Shown here in pieces: positions 8,585-16,245 of a stretch of DNA of 41,280 nucleotides. The notes under the pieces were generated by a model. It did no database searches, had not been told where the DNA came from, and saw only the letters and a list, made by a program, of their open reading frames with translations. This stretch comes from Kofleriaceae bacterium. Its GTDB lineage: Bacteria > Myxococcota_A > Polyangia > Haliangiales > Haliangiaceae. The position numbers and the translations under genes are program-made. How positions within the stretch are numbered: position 1 is the stretch's first letter; every line of letters begins with the position of its first letter. The stretch covers positions 1-41,280 of the forward strand of contig JABFXX010000567.1 of NCBI GenBank assembly GCA_013368795.1, in the 5' to 3' direction.

Positions 8585-8604
8585 AGAAGGCACATCGATG
8601 TGCC
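8585..8604 (-). terminator. Terminator hairpin of tRNA-Sec
   Basis: GGCACATCGATGTGCC (8589-8604) is a perfect 16-bp palindrome. Read on the minus strand it lies 13 nt after the tRNA 3' end and is followed by TTCTT, as in a short intrinsic terminator. Confidence 0.6.
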
Positions 8605-8617
8605 CCGGCGTGAAAGA

Positions 8618-8717
8618 TGGCGGAAACGAAAGGGAGTCGAACCCTCCAGACCCACGCTCGCGCGAAGTCTCACCGGTTTTGAAGACCGGGGCCGTCACCG
8701 GATCGGCATGCGTTTCC
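8618..8717 (-). tRNA. selC: tRNA-Sec (anticodon UCA) with encoded CCA
   Basis: A 100-nt tRNA read on the minus strand from G8717 to the CCA end at 8618. The acceptor GGAAACG pairs with CGTTTCC, with discriminator G and genomic CCA. The anticodon stem CCGGT/ACCGG holds the 7-nt loop CTTCAAA, whose anticodon TCA is at 8682-8680. A D-arm GCCG/CGGC precedes it. A long variable arm opens with AGAC and closes with GTCT. The T-arm contains GGTTCGACTCCC. Unusual length, long variable arm, UCA anticodon and the GGTTCGA T-loop all match bacterial tRNA-Sec. The organism therefore probably decodes some UGA codons as selenocysteine; selA, selB and selD are not in this window. Confidence 0.93.
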
Positions 8718-8724
8718 ACCGGTG

Positions 8725-8752
8725 AGGCTACTCGGCCGGGGCTGGACGTCAA
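8725..8752 (-). promoter_or_regulatory. Possible promoter of tRNA-Sec
   Basis: On the minus strand TTGACG (8752-8747) precedes TAGCCT (8730-8725) with a 16-bp spacer. The mature tRNA starts only 7 nt after the -10 candidate. The -35 box is good and the -10 box weak. Confidence 0.35.
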
Positions 8753-8765
8753 GCGGTCCCGCGCC

Positions 8766-9320
8766 CTAGCTACACACCGGGCAGCGCTGTCCGCGCGGCG
8801 TGAACTCGGTGACCTTGCCGCGCGCGTCGAGCGCGATCTCGCAGCACTGCTCGAACAGCCGGCGAAGCTGCTCGCGTCCGCGCTGGACGCGCGACTTCAT
8901 GCCGGAGACGGAAATTCCGGCGAGGTCGGCGGCCTCGCGCGTCGTCAGGCCCTCGAGCTCGACGAGCGTGACGGCTTCGCGATACGGCGACGGCAGCGAT
9001 GCCACGAAGATCGTGACGCACGTCGCGAGCGACCGCACCGCCTCGCGATCGTCTTCCTCGGGTTCCGTCGCGGGTTCCTCGGCCTCGTCGCGATCGGTCA
9101 GTGGATGACGAGCCCGCGTTCGCATGTGCTCCGCGACCGAGCTGCGGGCGATCTGGAACAGCCACGACGTGAACCGCTCCTCCTCGCGCAGGGCAGGGAG
9201 ACCGCGCTGCATGCGGATGAAGATGTCCTGCATCACGTCGTCGATCTCGGCGGGCGAGACGCGGCGCGCGACGAACGGCCGCAGCCGCGCCGCGATGTCC
9301 TGCCACGGTGCGATGGTCAT
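8766..9320 (-). CDS. sigZ: SigZ-like RNA polymerase sigma factor
   Basis: A 184-residue ECF-type sigma factor. Region 2 contains AEIDDVMQDIFIRM and FTSWLFQIARSSVAEH. Region 4 contains LPSPYREAVTLVELEGLTTREAADLAGISVSGMKSRVQRGREQL. The C-terminal tail is Cys-rich (FEQCCEIALDARG, then a terminal CPVCS). This length and tail fit the SigZ group, which is often linked to arsenic methylation genes; the Cys tail could sense arsenite or redox state (inference). Its ATG overlaps the arsM stop as ATGA, so the two are translationally coupled. No anti-sigma gene is present. The start is fixed by that overlap. Confidence 0.85.
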   Translation of the reverse strand: MTIAPWQDIAARLRPFVARRVSPAEIDDVMQDIFIRMQRGLPALREEERFTSWLFQIARSSVAEHMRTRARHPLTDRDEAEEPATEPEEDDREAVRSLATCVTIFVASLPSPYREAVTLVELEGLTTREAADLAGISVSGMKSRVQRGREQLRRLFEQCCEIALDARGKVTEFTPRGQRCPVCS

Positions 9321-10120
9321 GCGCAGCAGCTCGGCGCGCAGCACGCCGCCTTCTCGGCGCCTCGACGCGCCTCGATCGTCGCCGACGCGATGTACTTGCT
9401 GACGCCGGGCATCCACGAGTCGACGATCTGTGCGCTGTTCGGAGAGACCGTGATCTCGATCGACTGGAAGCCGGCTCGCTCCAGCATCCGCCGGACCTCG
9501 TCGAGCGACGCAGCACCGCCGACGCAGCCGCAGACCGCCGCGGCGTCTGTCCTCAGCTCGTCGGGCATCGGCGCGACCTCGACGACGTCGCTGAGCGCGA
9601 GCCGACCGCCGATCCGCAGTACGCGGAACGCCTCGTCGAAGACCGATTGCTTCTCCGGCGACAGATTGATCACGCAGTTCGACAGGATCACGTCGACCGA
9701 GCCATCGGCGACCGGCAGGTGCTCGATCTCGCCGAGGCGGAACTCGACGTTCGTCGCGTTGATCTTGCGCGCGTTGGCTCGCGCGAGCGTGACCATGTCG
9801 GGCGTCATGTCGACGCCGATCACCTTGCCGGTCGGCCCGACGGCGCGCGCCGCCAGGAAGCAGTCGAAGCCTCCGCCGGCGCCGAGGTCGAGCACGGTCT
9901 CGCCGGAGCGCAGCGATGCGATCGCGTTCGGGTTGCCGCAGCCAAGGCCCATGTCGGCGCCCTCGGGCGCAGCCTGAACATCGTCGGCGCTGTAGCCCAG
10001 CATGCGCGATTGGTCTTCCGGCATCCTGGCGCAGCATCCGGGCGCGCAGCCGGTCTCTCCCCTCGAGACTTTCGCGTAGTGGTCGCGGACGATCGTACGG
10101 GTTTCATCTGCGTTGCTCAT
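9317..10120 (-). CDS. arsM: Arsenite S-adenosylmethionine methyltransferase
   Basis: A 267-residue protein that would transfer methyl groups from SAM to As(III), yielding methylated and volatile arsenicals. SAM motif I is VLDLGAGGGFDCFLAAR. The three Cys positions known to bind arsenite are present: C61 in GLGCGNP, the Cys of LSNCVINL, and the pair in VCGCVGGA. An extra N-terminal cluster GCAPGCC and a C-terminal CCAPSCC are typical of many bacterial ArsM proteins. The start was chosen because GGAGG (10131-10127) lies 6 nt before the ATG at 10120; the in-frame ATG at 10126 is too close. First gene of arsM-sigZ, divergent from arsR. Confidence 0.93.
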   Translation of the reverse strand: MSNADETRTIVRDHYAKVSRGETGCAPGCCARMPEDQSRMLGYSADDVQAAPEGADMGLGCGNPNAIASLRSGETVLDLGAGGGFDCFLAARAVGPTGKVIGVDMTPDMVTLARANARKINATNVEFRLGEIEHLPVADGSVDVILSNCVINLSPEKQSVFDEAFRVLRIGGRLALSDVVEVAPMPDELRTDAAAVCGCVGGAASLDEVRRMLERAGFQSIEITVSPNSAQIVDSWMPGVSKYIASATIEARRGAEKAACCAPSCCA

Positions 10121-10126
10121 GTTCAT

Positions 10127-10131
10127 CCTCC
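10127..10131 (-). promoter_or_regulatory. Ribosome binding site deciding the arsM start
   Basis: GGAGG on the minus strand, 6 nt before ATG 10120 but directly before the in-frame ATG at 10126. It therefore selects the shorter protein. Confidence 0.75.
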
Positions 10132-10191
10132 GATCGGGAGACGGGCTTGGTGCCGGAAGGACGCAAACAATCGACCGGGTTGACTCTATAA

Positions 10192-10207
10192 GGATATAAC
10201 GATATCC
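10192..10207. promoter_or_regulatory. Divergent arsM/arsR operator (ArsR site)
   Basis: A palindrome GGATAT-AACG-ATATCC in an AT-rich patch, 20 bp before the arsR ATG and 72 bp before arsM. A -10-like TATAAC (10195-10200) with TCGACC (10171-10176) 18 bp upstream would drive arsR and lies inside the dyad. ArsR normally represses by binding such a dyad and leaves it on binding As(III), so both transcripts would be induced together (inference). Confidence 0.7.
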
Positions 10208-10226
10208 GCATGTACGAGTTGCCCTG

Positions 10227-10601
10227 ATGCAATCGTCGATCTCGGACGTCAACGAGTACGGAGTTCGCTCGCTCACGAAGCTGTTCCGTGCGCTTGGCGA
10301 CGAGACGCGCCTGCGCATCGTCGCGCTGCTCTCGCATGGCGAGCTGTGCGTTTGTCATATCGAGAAGGCGCTCGAGCTCAGCCAGCCCAACGTGTCTCGC
10401 CAGCTCGGAATCCTGCGCGCAGCCGGCGTCGTCGATGCGCGCCGCGATGGGTCGTGGATGTACTACTCACTCGCGCCGCAGGACCATGACTCGGTGAAGG
10501 CGATGCTCGACACGCTCGTCGAGCGCTTCGGTGCCGAGCGCGCGATCCGCACCGATCACGCGAAGCTGCGCAAGTCGTGCGGCCCGGACGCATGCAAGTG
10601 A
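10227..10601 (+). CDS. arsR: ArsR family arsenite-responsive repressor
   Basis: A 124-residue winged-helix protein. Residues 16-60 contain LTKLFRALGDETRLRIVALL, and the recognition helix region is LSQPNVSRQLGILRAAGVV with wing DGSWMYYSL. C41-V-C43 in GELCVCHIE is the arsenite-binding pair of classical ArsR proteins, and extra Cys residues lie near the C-terminus (KSCGPDACK). The start at 10227 is 20 bp after the operator. The stop overlaps the aqpS start by 10 bp, so it leads an arsR-aqpS transcript. Confidence 0.93.
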   Translation: MQSSISDVNEYGVRSLTKLFRALGDETRLRIVALLSHGELCVCHIEKALELSQPNVSRQLGILRAAGVVDARRDGSWMYYSLAPQDHDSVKAMLDTLVERFGAERAIRTDHAKLRKSCGPDACK

Positions 10602-11305
10602 CGGACGCGCGCAAGCTCGTCGCCGAGGGGCTCGGCACGGCACTGCTCGTCGCCGCCGTCGTCGGCTCGGGGATCATGGCGCAGACGCTCGCGAAGGATC
10701 CGGCGGTGGCGCTGCTGTGCAACACGATCGCAACCGGCGGCGCGCTCGTCGCGATCCTCCTCGTGTTCGGCCCGATCTCGGGTGCACACCTGAATCCGGC
10801 CGTGACCATCGTGATGGCGATGACGCGCGATCTGAGTCCGCGTCTCGCGGCCGGCTACATCGCCGTGCAGATCGTCGGCGGCATCGCGGGGGCCGTGCTC
10901 GCGAACGCGATGTTCGCACTCGATCCCGTGACGATGTCGACGACAGTGCGGGCTGGATTCCCGAAGCTCCTCAGCGAGGGTGTCGCGACGTTTGGTCTCG
11001 TCGGCGTCGTGATCTGCGTCGGCCGCACACGGGCGTCGATCGCGCCGCTCGCCGTGGCCGCGTACATCGTCGCCGCGTACTGGTTCACCGCGTCGACCTC
11101 GTTCGCCAATCCGGCGGTCACGATCGGCCGGGCATTCAGCGACACGTACGCCGGGATCCGGCCGGCAGACATCGGCGGATTCGTCGCGGCCCAGGCGGCG
11201 GGCGCGGCGCTCGGAGCGCTGCTGTTCACGTGGCTGGTTCCGCTGTCCAGTCCTGCATCCACGGCTTCGCGCGGTAGCGGTCCCAGCCGTCGGGCAGCAG
11301 GGTGA
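10592..11305 (+). CDS. aqpS: Aquaporin-family arsenite channel (AqpS-like)
   Basis: A 237-residue MIP protein with six hydrophobic segments and two half-helix motifs, HLNPAVTIVMAM and FANPAVTIGRAF. The residue three after the second Asn is Val, where water and glycerol channels usually have the selectivity-filter Arg (NPAR). From memory, the arsenic-linked AqpS of Sinorhizobium also lacks this Arg. Placement after arsR supports passage of As(OH)3 or methylarsenicals. The start ATG at 10592 overlaps arsR by 10 bp; a GTG at 10577 is also possible. The last 80 bp overlap the convergent cysteine-synthase-like gene, and the C-terminal tail after LFTWLVP is low-complexity, so the two transcripts would be partly antisense. 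Confidence 0.88.
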   Translation: MQVTDARKLVAEGLGTALLVAAVVGSGIMAQTLAKDPAVALLCNTIATGGALVAILLVFGPISGAHLNPAVTIVMAMTRDLSPRLAAGYIAVQIVGGIAGAVLANAMFALDPVTMSTTVRAGFPKLLSEGVATFGLVGVVICVGRTRASIAPLAVAAYIVAAYWFTASTSFANPAVTIGRAFSDTYAGIRPADIGGFVAAQAAGAALGALLFTWLVPLSSPASTASRGSGPSRRAAG

Positions 11306-12176
11306 CGACCGGCCCGTCGAGGTTGCCACGCGCGGCGACGCGCAGTGCTGCGACCACGTTCGTGCCGGCGGAGCCGCCGACGAGCAGGCCCTCTTCGCGG
11401 ACGAGCCGCTTCACCATCGCGAACGCCTCGGCATCCGCGACCCGTTCGGCACCGTCGATCACGTCGCGATGCAGATTGTCGGGCGCTTCGCTGCCGCCGA
11501 TGCCTTCGACCGCGTAGGTGCCGTCGGGACCGATGCTGCCGGTCTCGACCCAATCGGCGAGGCCGGAGCCGACCGGATCCGCGAGGATGATCCGCACGTG
11601 CGGCAGCGCCGCCTTCAGTCGGCGACCGACGCCGCTGATCGTGCCGCCGGTGCCCGCACCGACGACGAATGCGCCGACGCGGCCATGTGTCTGCTCGAGG
11701 ATCTCGGCAGCTGTCGTCTGCTCGTGCACGCGTACGTTCGCCGGATTGCGGAACTGATCGGTCAGGAACCAGCCGTGTTCCTCGGCCATGCGCCTGGCGA
11801 CGTTGCGGAAATTCTCCGGGCTCGACGGCGGCGCGTTCGCCGTGATCACGACGCGCGCGCCGACCGCCGCGAGCGCGATCCGCTTGTCGACCGACATCTT
11901 CTCCGGCATCACGCAGACGAGCTGGTAGCCGCGAACGGCCGCGACGAGCGCGAGTCCCATGCCCGTGTTGCCAGCGGTCGCTTCGACGAGCGTCATGCCG
12001 GGACGCAGGACGCCGCGCGCCTCTGCATCGTCGATGATCGCCTTCGCGATGCGGTCCTTCACCGAGCCACCCGGGTTCATGTGCTCGCACTTCGCGAGGA
12101 CGGGTAGCGGCAGGCCCGCGCCCACGCGCACGAGTGGGACGAGCGGCGTGTGGCCGATCCGATCGAGGATGCTCAT
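11226..12176 (-). CDS. Cysteine synthase / cystathionine beta-synthase-like PLP enzyme
   Basis: A 316-residue fold type II PLP enzyme. K40 in NPGGSVKDR is the Schiff-base lysine. TAGNTGMGLALVAA binds the substrate carboxylate and GAGTGGTISGVGRRLK the PLP phosphate; GGSAGTNVVAAL closes the fold. Length and order match O-acetylserine sulfhydrylase (CysK/CysM) and catalytic-core CBS. It would make cysteine or a related thiol from O-acetylserine or a homologue. The ATG at 12176 overlaps the MFS stop as ATGA, so it is the second gene of a coupled pair. Converging on the arsenic genes hints at thiol supply for arsenic handling, but this is inference; the exact substrate cannot be fixed. Confidence 0.88.
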   Translation of the reverse strand: MSILDRIGHTPLVPLVRVGAGLPLPVLAKCEHMNPGGSVKDRIAKAIIDDAEARGVLRPGMTLVEATAGNTGMGLALVAAVRGYQLVCVMPEKMSVDKRIALAAVGARVVITANAPPSSPENFRNVARRMAEEHGWFLTDQFRNPANVRVHEQTTAAEILEQTHGRVGAFVVGAGTGGTISGVGRRLKAALPHVRIILADPVGSGLADWVETGSIGPDGTYAVEGIGGSEAPDNLHRDVIDGAERVADAEAFAMVKRLVREEGLLVGGSAGTNVVAALRVAARGNLDGPVVTLLPDGWDRYRAKPWMQDWTAEPAT

Positions 12177-13462
12177 CGCGACGCCATCTGAGCACGTCCG
12201 GCGCCGGTCGGCGACGGCGGAGCCAGCGTCTCGCGCATCCGCACCGCGACGACGAGCCCGGAGGCACACGTGATCGCGGCGACGAGCCAGATCGCGGAGT
12301 CGATGCCGAGCGCGTCTGCGGTGATGCCGGCGAGCAGTGCGCCGATCGCATACCCGAGGTCTCGCCACAGCCGATAGACCCCGACGGCCGAAGCACGCCA
12401 GCTCGGGTGCGCGACATCCGCGATCGCGGCGAGCAGCGTCGGATAGACCATCGCGGTGCCGAGTCCGAGCAGCGCCGCGCCGCCCGCGAAGCCGGCGAAC
12501 CGCGCCGACATCACGATCAGCACGATGCCAGCGGCCTGCACCCACATGCCGCTGGCGATGAGCCACTTTCGCCCGATCCGGTCCGACAGCGCGCCGGTGA
12601 ACAGCTGACCGATACCCCACACCGCGGGATAGATCGCGGCGAGCCAGCCGATGCGCTCGAGCGATAGCTGCGCGCTCGCATAGAGCAGCGGGAACAGGCC
12701 CCAGGCCATGCCGTCGTTGAGGTTGTTGACGAGCCCGGCCTGGCTGATCGACGACAGCTCGCGATCCGTGAACGACGTCTTGATGAAGATGTCGCGCTGC
12801 GACGGCGCACCTGCGGCCGCCGCATGGTTCGCCGCTTCGTGGCGCGCATGCGCGTGAGTCTCGCGAACGAGCACGGCTGACAGTGCGAATCCCACGATCG
12901 CGAATCCGACGCCGAGGTAGAACGGCTCGGGGCGTAGCCCGTACGCCTGCGCGACGTAGCCGGTCGCGAGCGCGGAGAGCGCGACCGCGCCATAGCCGGC
13001 GAACTCGTTGAGGCCCATCGCGAACCCGCGCCGCGCCGGGCCCGCGAGATCGATCTTCATGATGACGGTCGTCGACCAGGTGAGCCCCTGGCTCACGCCG
13101 AGCAGCACGTTCGCGACGAGCACCCAGTTCCACGATGGCGCCCACATGAGCAGGAACGGGACGGGAAGGGCGACGAGCCAGCCGCCGACGAGGACGCGCT
13201 TGCGTCCGAGTGCATCGGAGAGCCGGCCTGCGAAGTAGTTGGTGAGCGCCTTCGTGACGCCGAAGACGACGATGAACGACAGCACCGCGGCGCGCGCCGC
13301 GAGATGAAACTCGTGCTCCGCGATCGCCGGCAGGATCGTGCGCTCGAGCCCGACCATCGCCCCGACGAACGCGTTGACGACGACGAGCAACGAGAACTGC
13401 GCGAGGTTTGGACCGAGGCCCAACCTGATCGGGTGATCGCTCGTGCCCGGCGGGACGGACAT
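12173..13462 (-). CDS. MFS transporter
   Basis: A 429-residue, 12-helix major facilitator. Motif A appears in both halves: GRLSDALGRKRVLVG between helices 2 and 3, and GALSDRIGRKWLIASG in the second half. The central cytoplasmic loop is His-rich (HAHARHEAANH, near residues 204-214), a possible metal or metalloid contact. The partner gene for a PLP thiol-forming enzyme is translationally coupled downstream, and the pair faces arsR-aqpS. Arsenical, thiol or amino-acid export are all possible; it is not clearly ArsJ, because the GAPDH partner of ArsJ is absent. The chosen ATG at 13462 is only 9 bp from the divergent kinase ATG, so one of the two starts may be mis-set. Confidence 0.85.
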   Translation of the reverse strand: MSVPPGTSDHPIRLGLGPNLAQFSLLVVVNAFVGAMVGLERTILPAIAEHEFHLAARAAVLSFIVVFGVTKALTNYFAGRLSDALGRKRVLVGGWLVALPVPFLLMWAPSWNWVLVANVLLGVSQGLTWSTTVIMKIDLAGPARRGFAMGLNEFAGYGAVALSALATGYVAQAYGLRPEPFYLGVGFAIVGFALSAVLVRETHAHARHEAANHAAAAGAPSQRDIFIKTSFTDRELSSISQAGLVNNLNDGMAWGLFPLLYASAQLSLERIGWLAAIYPAVWGIGQLFTGALSDRIGRKWLIASGMWVQAAGIVLIVMSARFAGFAGGAALLGLGTAMVYPTLLAAIADVAHPSWRASAVGVYRLWRDLGYAIGALLAGITADALGIDSAIWLVAAITCASGLVVAVRMRETLAPPSPTGAGRAQMASR

Positions 13463-13471
13463 GCCTACACT

Positions 13472-15310
13472 ATGGCGCCTGGGGACCAACGCCGGCGGGC
13501 GGGAACGTGGGATGATCGACCGACGTACGAGAACGACACCACACCCGACGCGCTTTCCAGCGTCGACTTCCCGACCGATCGGGAGGGAACGGCAGAGCTC
13601 CGGTCGTCTTCGATCGTCGAAGACGAACATGTGCTCACGGGCGAGGATCTTGGAGAGTACCTGCTGGTCGGCGAGCTCGCCGTCGGCGGGATGGCCGAGA
13701 TATTTCTGGCGGTCCAGAAGGGCCTCGAAGGCGTCCACAAGGCCGTCGTCGTCAAGCGCGTACTTCCAGGCCTGACCGATAGCCCGAGCTTTCGCCAGAT
13801 GTTCGCCGACGAAGCGCGCATCGCGGCACGCCTCGACCATCCGAACATCGTCCGCACGTATGACTTCCGCGCGGCCGATGACCAGTACTTCACCGTGATG
13901 GAGTACCTGGCGGGGGAGGACATCGCGGGGCTCACCCGGAGGTTGCGCACGTCGCAACAGGTGCTGCCACTCGCCGGCGTCGCGCGGATCATCAGCGACA
14001 TCTGCAAGGGCCTGCACTTCGCGCACGAGCTCACGGACACCGCGGGCAATCCGATGGGGCTCGTCCACCGCGACCTCACTGGATCGAATGTGGTCGTCAC
14101 ATACGCCGGCGAGGTGAAGATCATCGACTTCGGCGTCGCCAAGACCACGACGAACATGACGAAGACCGAGGCGGGCACGATCAAGGGGAAGCTGGCGTAC
14201 ATGGCGCCGGAGCAGATCGCCAACCGTCCGATCGATCGCCGGGCCGATGTGTTCTCGACCGGTGTCGTCATGTGGCAGCTCATCACGCTGCAGCCGCTGT
14301 TCGCCCGCAACTCACAGGCTGCGACGATGTACGCGGTCATGAACGATCCCATCCCGCCGCCGAGCGAGTATCGCCCCGGCGTGCCGGCCCGGCTCGACGA
14401 GATTTGCCTCCGCGCGCTCGCTCGCTCGCCGTCTGACCGCTACGCGACGATGGAGGATCTGCAGCGCGATCTGGATGCGTTTGCCGCCACGCAGCCGCCG
14501 CTCGAGCGCAGGTGGCTCGTCACGCTCCTCGAGAGCCAGTTTGGCCAGACACGCGCGGAGGCCAAGCGCGCGATCGCGCAGACGCGCGAGCTCAAGCGGA
14601 ACATCGCGATCGTCATGCGGGGCCGCGCCGAGGCCGTCGGTCGGCCGTCCGGGCGACTCGACATCACACCGGTCGTGGCCGCGATGCGCGCCATCGACGG
14701 CGAACCGCTCCACGCGATCGGCTCCAACGCGGACCATGCTCCAGTTCCGCAGCTGCGCTCGCGCGCCGGCGTGATCACGATCGGTGCGCTCACCACGCTG
14801 ACCGTCGGAATCGTGGCCGCCGTGTTTCTGATGGGATCGACCCATCCCGCCCCGAAGCCAGTGCGGCCCGCGGTGCTCGGCAAGCTCGACATCGACAGCG
14901 AGCCGAACGGCGCGAACGTGTTCATCGACGGTGAACCGACGGGTTTGCGTACGCCGGTGCATCTCGTTGGCGTGGTGGCGAGAACGCACACCATCCGGCT
15001 CGAGCTCCCTGACTTCGACCCGCTCGAGGTCACGCTTGACGCGCCCCCGGATCAGACCCTGCGGCGAACGTTCAAGCTACGTCCGGTCGACGGCGCCATC
15101 GGTCAGCTGGTCGTTCGCGGACTCGCCGATGGCTCGAGTCTGTTCGTCGATGATGTCGAGTACCTCGCCGGCGAAGTGGTCGCACTGCCGGTAGGCAGCT
15201 ACCGGCTGCGCGTCGTCGCCGATCGGCAGACGCTCGTCGATCAGAAGGTCGACCTTGGACGCGGCCAGCAGATCTGGGAGCTACGCGGCAATCAGCTCGT
15301 GCGACCCTAG
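13472..15310 (+). CDS. Membrane Ser/Thr protein kinase with PEGA-type tail (kinase A)
   Basis: A 612-residue protein. The kinase domain spans roughly residues 60-330, with glycine-rich loop [16 protein letters not shown]95 in VVVKRVL, H199-R-D201 (HRDLTGSN), D219 in DFG and YMAPEQ in the activation segment. A juxtamembrane region precedes one transmembrane helix at about 434-455. The extracytoplasmic part has a PEGA domain ([22 protein letters not shown]) and a second similar repeat ending WELRGNQL. The HRDxK lysine is Thr here. It is clearly paralogous to kinase B (22406-24163). Its stop overlaps the last cytochrome gene's stop tail to tail through a shared CTAG. The start is uncertain because of the very short divergent spacing. 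Confidence 0.9.
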   Translation: MAPGDQRRRAGTWDDRPTYENDTTPDALSSVDFPTDREGTAELRSSSIVEDEHVLTGEDLGEYLLVGELAVGGMAEIFLAVQKGLEGVHKAVVVKRVLPGLTDSPSFRQMFADEARIAARLDHPNIVRTYDFRAADDQYFTVMEYLAGEDIAGLTRRLRTSQQVLPLAGVARIISDICKGLHFAHELTDTAGNPMGLVHRDLTGSNVVVTYAGEVKIIDFGVAKTTTNMTKTEAGTIKGKLAYMAPEQIANRPIDRRADVFSTGVVMWQLITLQPLFARNSQAATMYAVMNDPIPPPSEYRPGVPARLDEICLRALARSPSDRYATMEDLQRDLDAFAATQPPLERRWLVTLLESQFGQTRAEAKRAIAQTRELKRNIAIVMRGRAEAVGRPSGRLDITPVVAAMRAIDGEPLHAIGSNADHAPVPQLRSRAGVITIGALTTLTVGIVAAVFLMGSTHPAPKPVRPAVLGKLDIDSEPNGANVFIDGEPTGLRTPVHLVGVVARTHTIRLELPDFDPLEVTLDAPPDQTLRRTFKLRPVDGAIGQLVVRGLADGSSLFVDDVEYLAGEVVALPVGSYRLRVVADRQTLVDQKVDLGRGQQIWELRGNQLVRP

Positions 15311-16245
15311 AGTGATTGAATCCATGCGCGGACGAGCGCGATGCCCGTTTCGTCGACGTGCTCGGTCGCCAGCGGCGGCATCTGGATGTTGACGTCGCGC
15401 TGCGACATCCGCGCGACGATCGCGCTCTGATCTGGATCGCCCGCGACCACGCGGTACGTGTAGCCGTGATCGAGCCAGTTCTGGAGCGGCACGCCTACCG
15501 TGGATTGCTCGATCATCGTGGTCGCCGCGTCGCGCTCCTCGACGTCGAGCCGCAACACGAGATTCGAGCGCGACCAGGCACTGCCGTTCGGATTGTGACA
15601 GTGCCCGCAGTTCGCGTGCAGGTAGCCGAGCGCGGCGTTCGGTGCCGCAAACGGCGCCCCTTCAGGTGGCACCGAGAGCGGCAGCGCCGAGACATCGCCG
15701 AGCTGCAGTGCCGATAGACCGAGGATCTGCCCGGGCTCGCCGATATGGCAGCGCCAGCACGTATCGGCGGCAGGCACGTCGTGGTCGGTGCCGCGGACAT
15801 CCTCGGCTCCAGCCTTGACGAACACCGCATCGGTTTCGCTGTCGTTCCACAGGTACGCGCCCATGAGCATGTCGCGCTCGCGATTGCCCGTGTCGTCGAC
15901 GCGCCAGATGAGCCGCGTCTCGAGCCGCTTCCCCTCCCGGGCGAACTCCTTGAACAGCATCGTGCCGACGGGAAACCGCCAGTGGTTCATGTCGCTCGAA
16001 TCGATCACGCTGCCGGGCGGCAGCCTGTACCAGCGGTTCTTGACGGCACCGTCGGACCACAGGACGTTCGCGGGCGAGAACGCCACGAAGTCCGGGGCGA
16101 CCGCATACGTCGCGATATCTGCGTACAGCCCGGTTTCGGACAGCCGTTCTGGCAACTCCGTCGGCAAGGCCGCGGCGTCAGGCATCGTCGGTGCGTTCGA
16201 AGAACAAGCTCCCAGGGCGAGCAGCCCGGCCGCGGCACGCCACAT
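15307..16245 (-). CDS. Diheme c-type cytochrome lipoprotein (SO2930-like)
   Basis: A 312-residue protein with leader MWRAAAGLLALGACSSN (lipobox, lipoprotein). Heme motifs are C163-WR-C166-H167 and C213-GH-C216-H217. The body reads VLWSDGAVKNRWYRLPPG, FPVGTMLFKEF, LETRLIWR and GAYLWNDSETDAVFV, the pattern of the SO2930/TIGR03806-type diheme cytochromes as I recall it. It would carry electrons in the outer periplasm or at the outer membrane. The ATG at 16245 overlaps the upstream stop as TGATG, fixing the start and showing translational coupling. Last gene of the seven-gene operon; no function is known for the family. Confidence 0.85.
   Translation of the reverse strand: MWRAAAGLLALGACSSNAPTMPDAAALPTELPERLSETGLYADIATYAVAPDFVAFSPANVLWSDGAVKNRWYRLPPGSVIDSSDMNHWRFPVGTMLFKEFAREGKRLETRLIWRVDDTGNRERDMLMGAYLWNDSETDAVFVKAGAEDVRGTDHDVPAADTCWRCHIGEPGQILGLSALQLGDVSALPLSVPPEGAPFAAPNAALGYLHANCGHCHNPNGSAWSRSNLVLRLDVEERDAATTMIEQSTVGVPLQNWLDHGYTYRVVAGDPDQSAIVARMSQRDVNIQMPPLATEHVDETGIALVRAWIQSL

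Noticed and set aside
8618..8717. tRNA-Sec as a phage or island integration site
   Set aside because: No integrase gene or direct repeat of the tRNA 3' end was seen nearby.
9317..9330. In-frame TGA after Cys-Cys-Ala of arsM as a selenocysteine codon
   Set aside because: The TGA overlaps the sigZ ATG, and translation beyond it gives unconserved Arg-rich sequence, so it is a normal stop.
13463..14068. Upstream extension of the MFS transporter
   Set aside because: It would run antisense through the kinase A domain and adds no membrane or transporter sequence.
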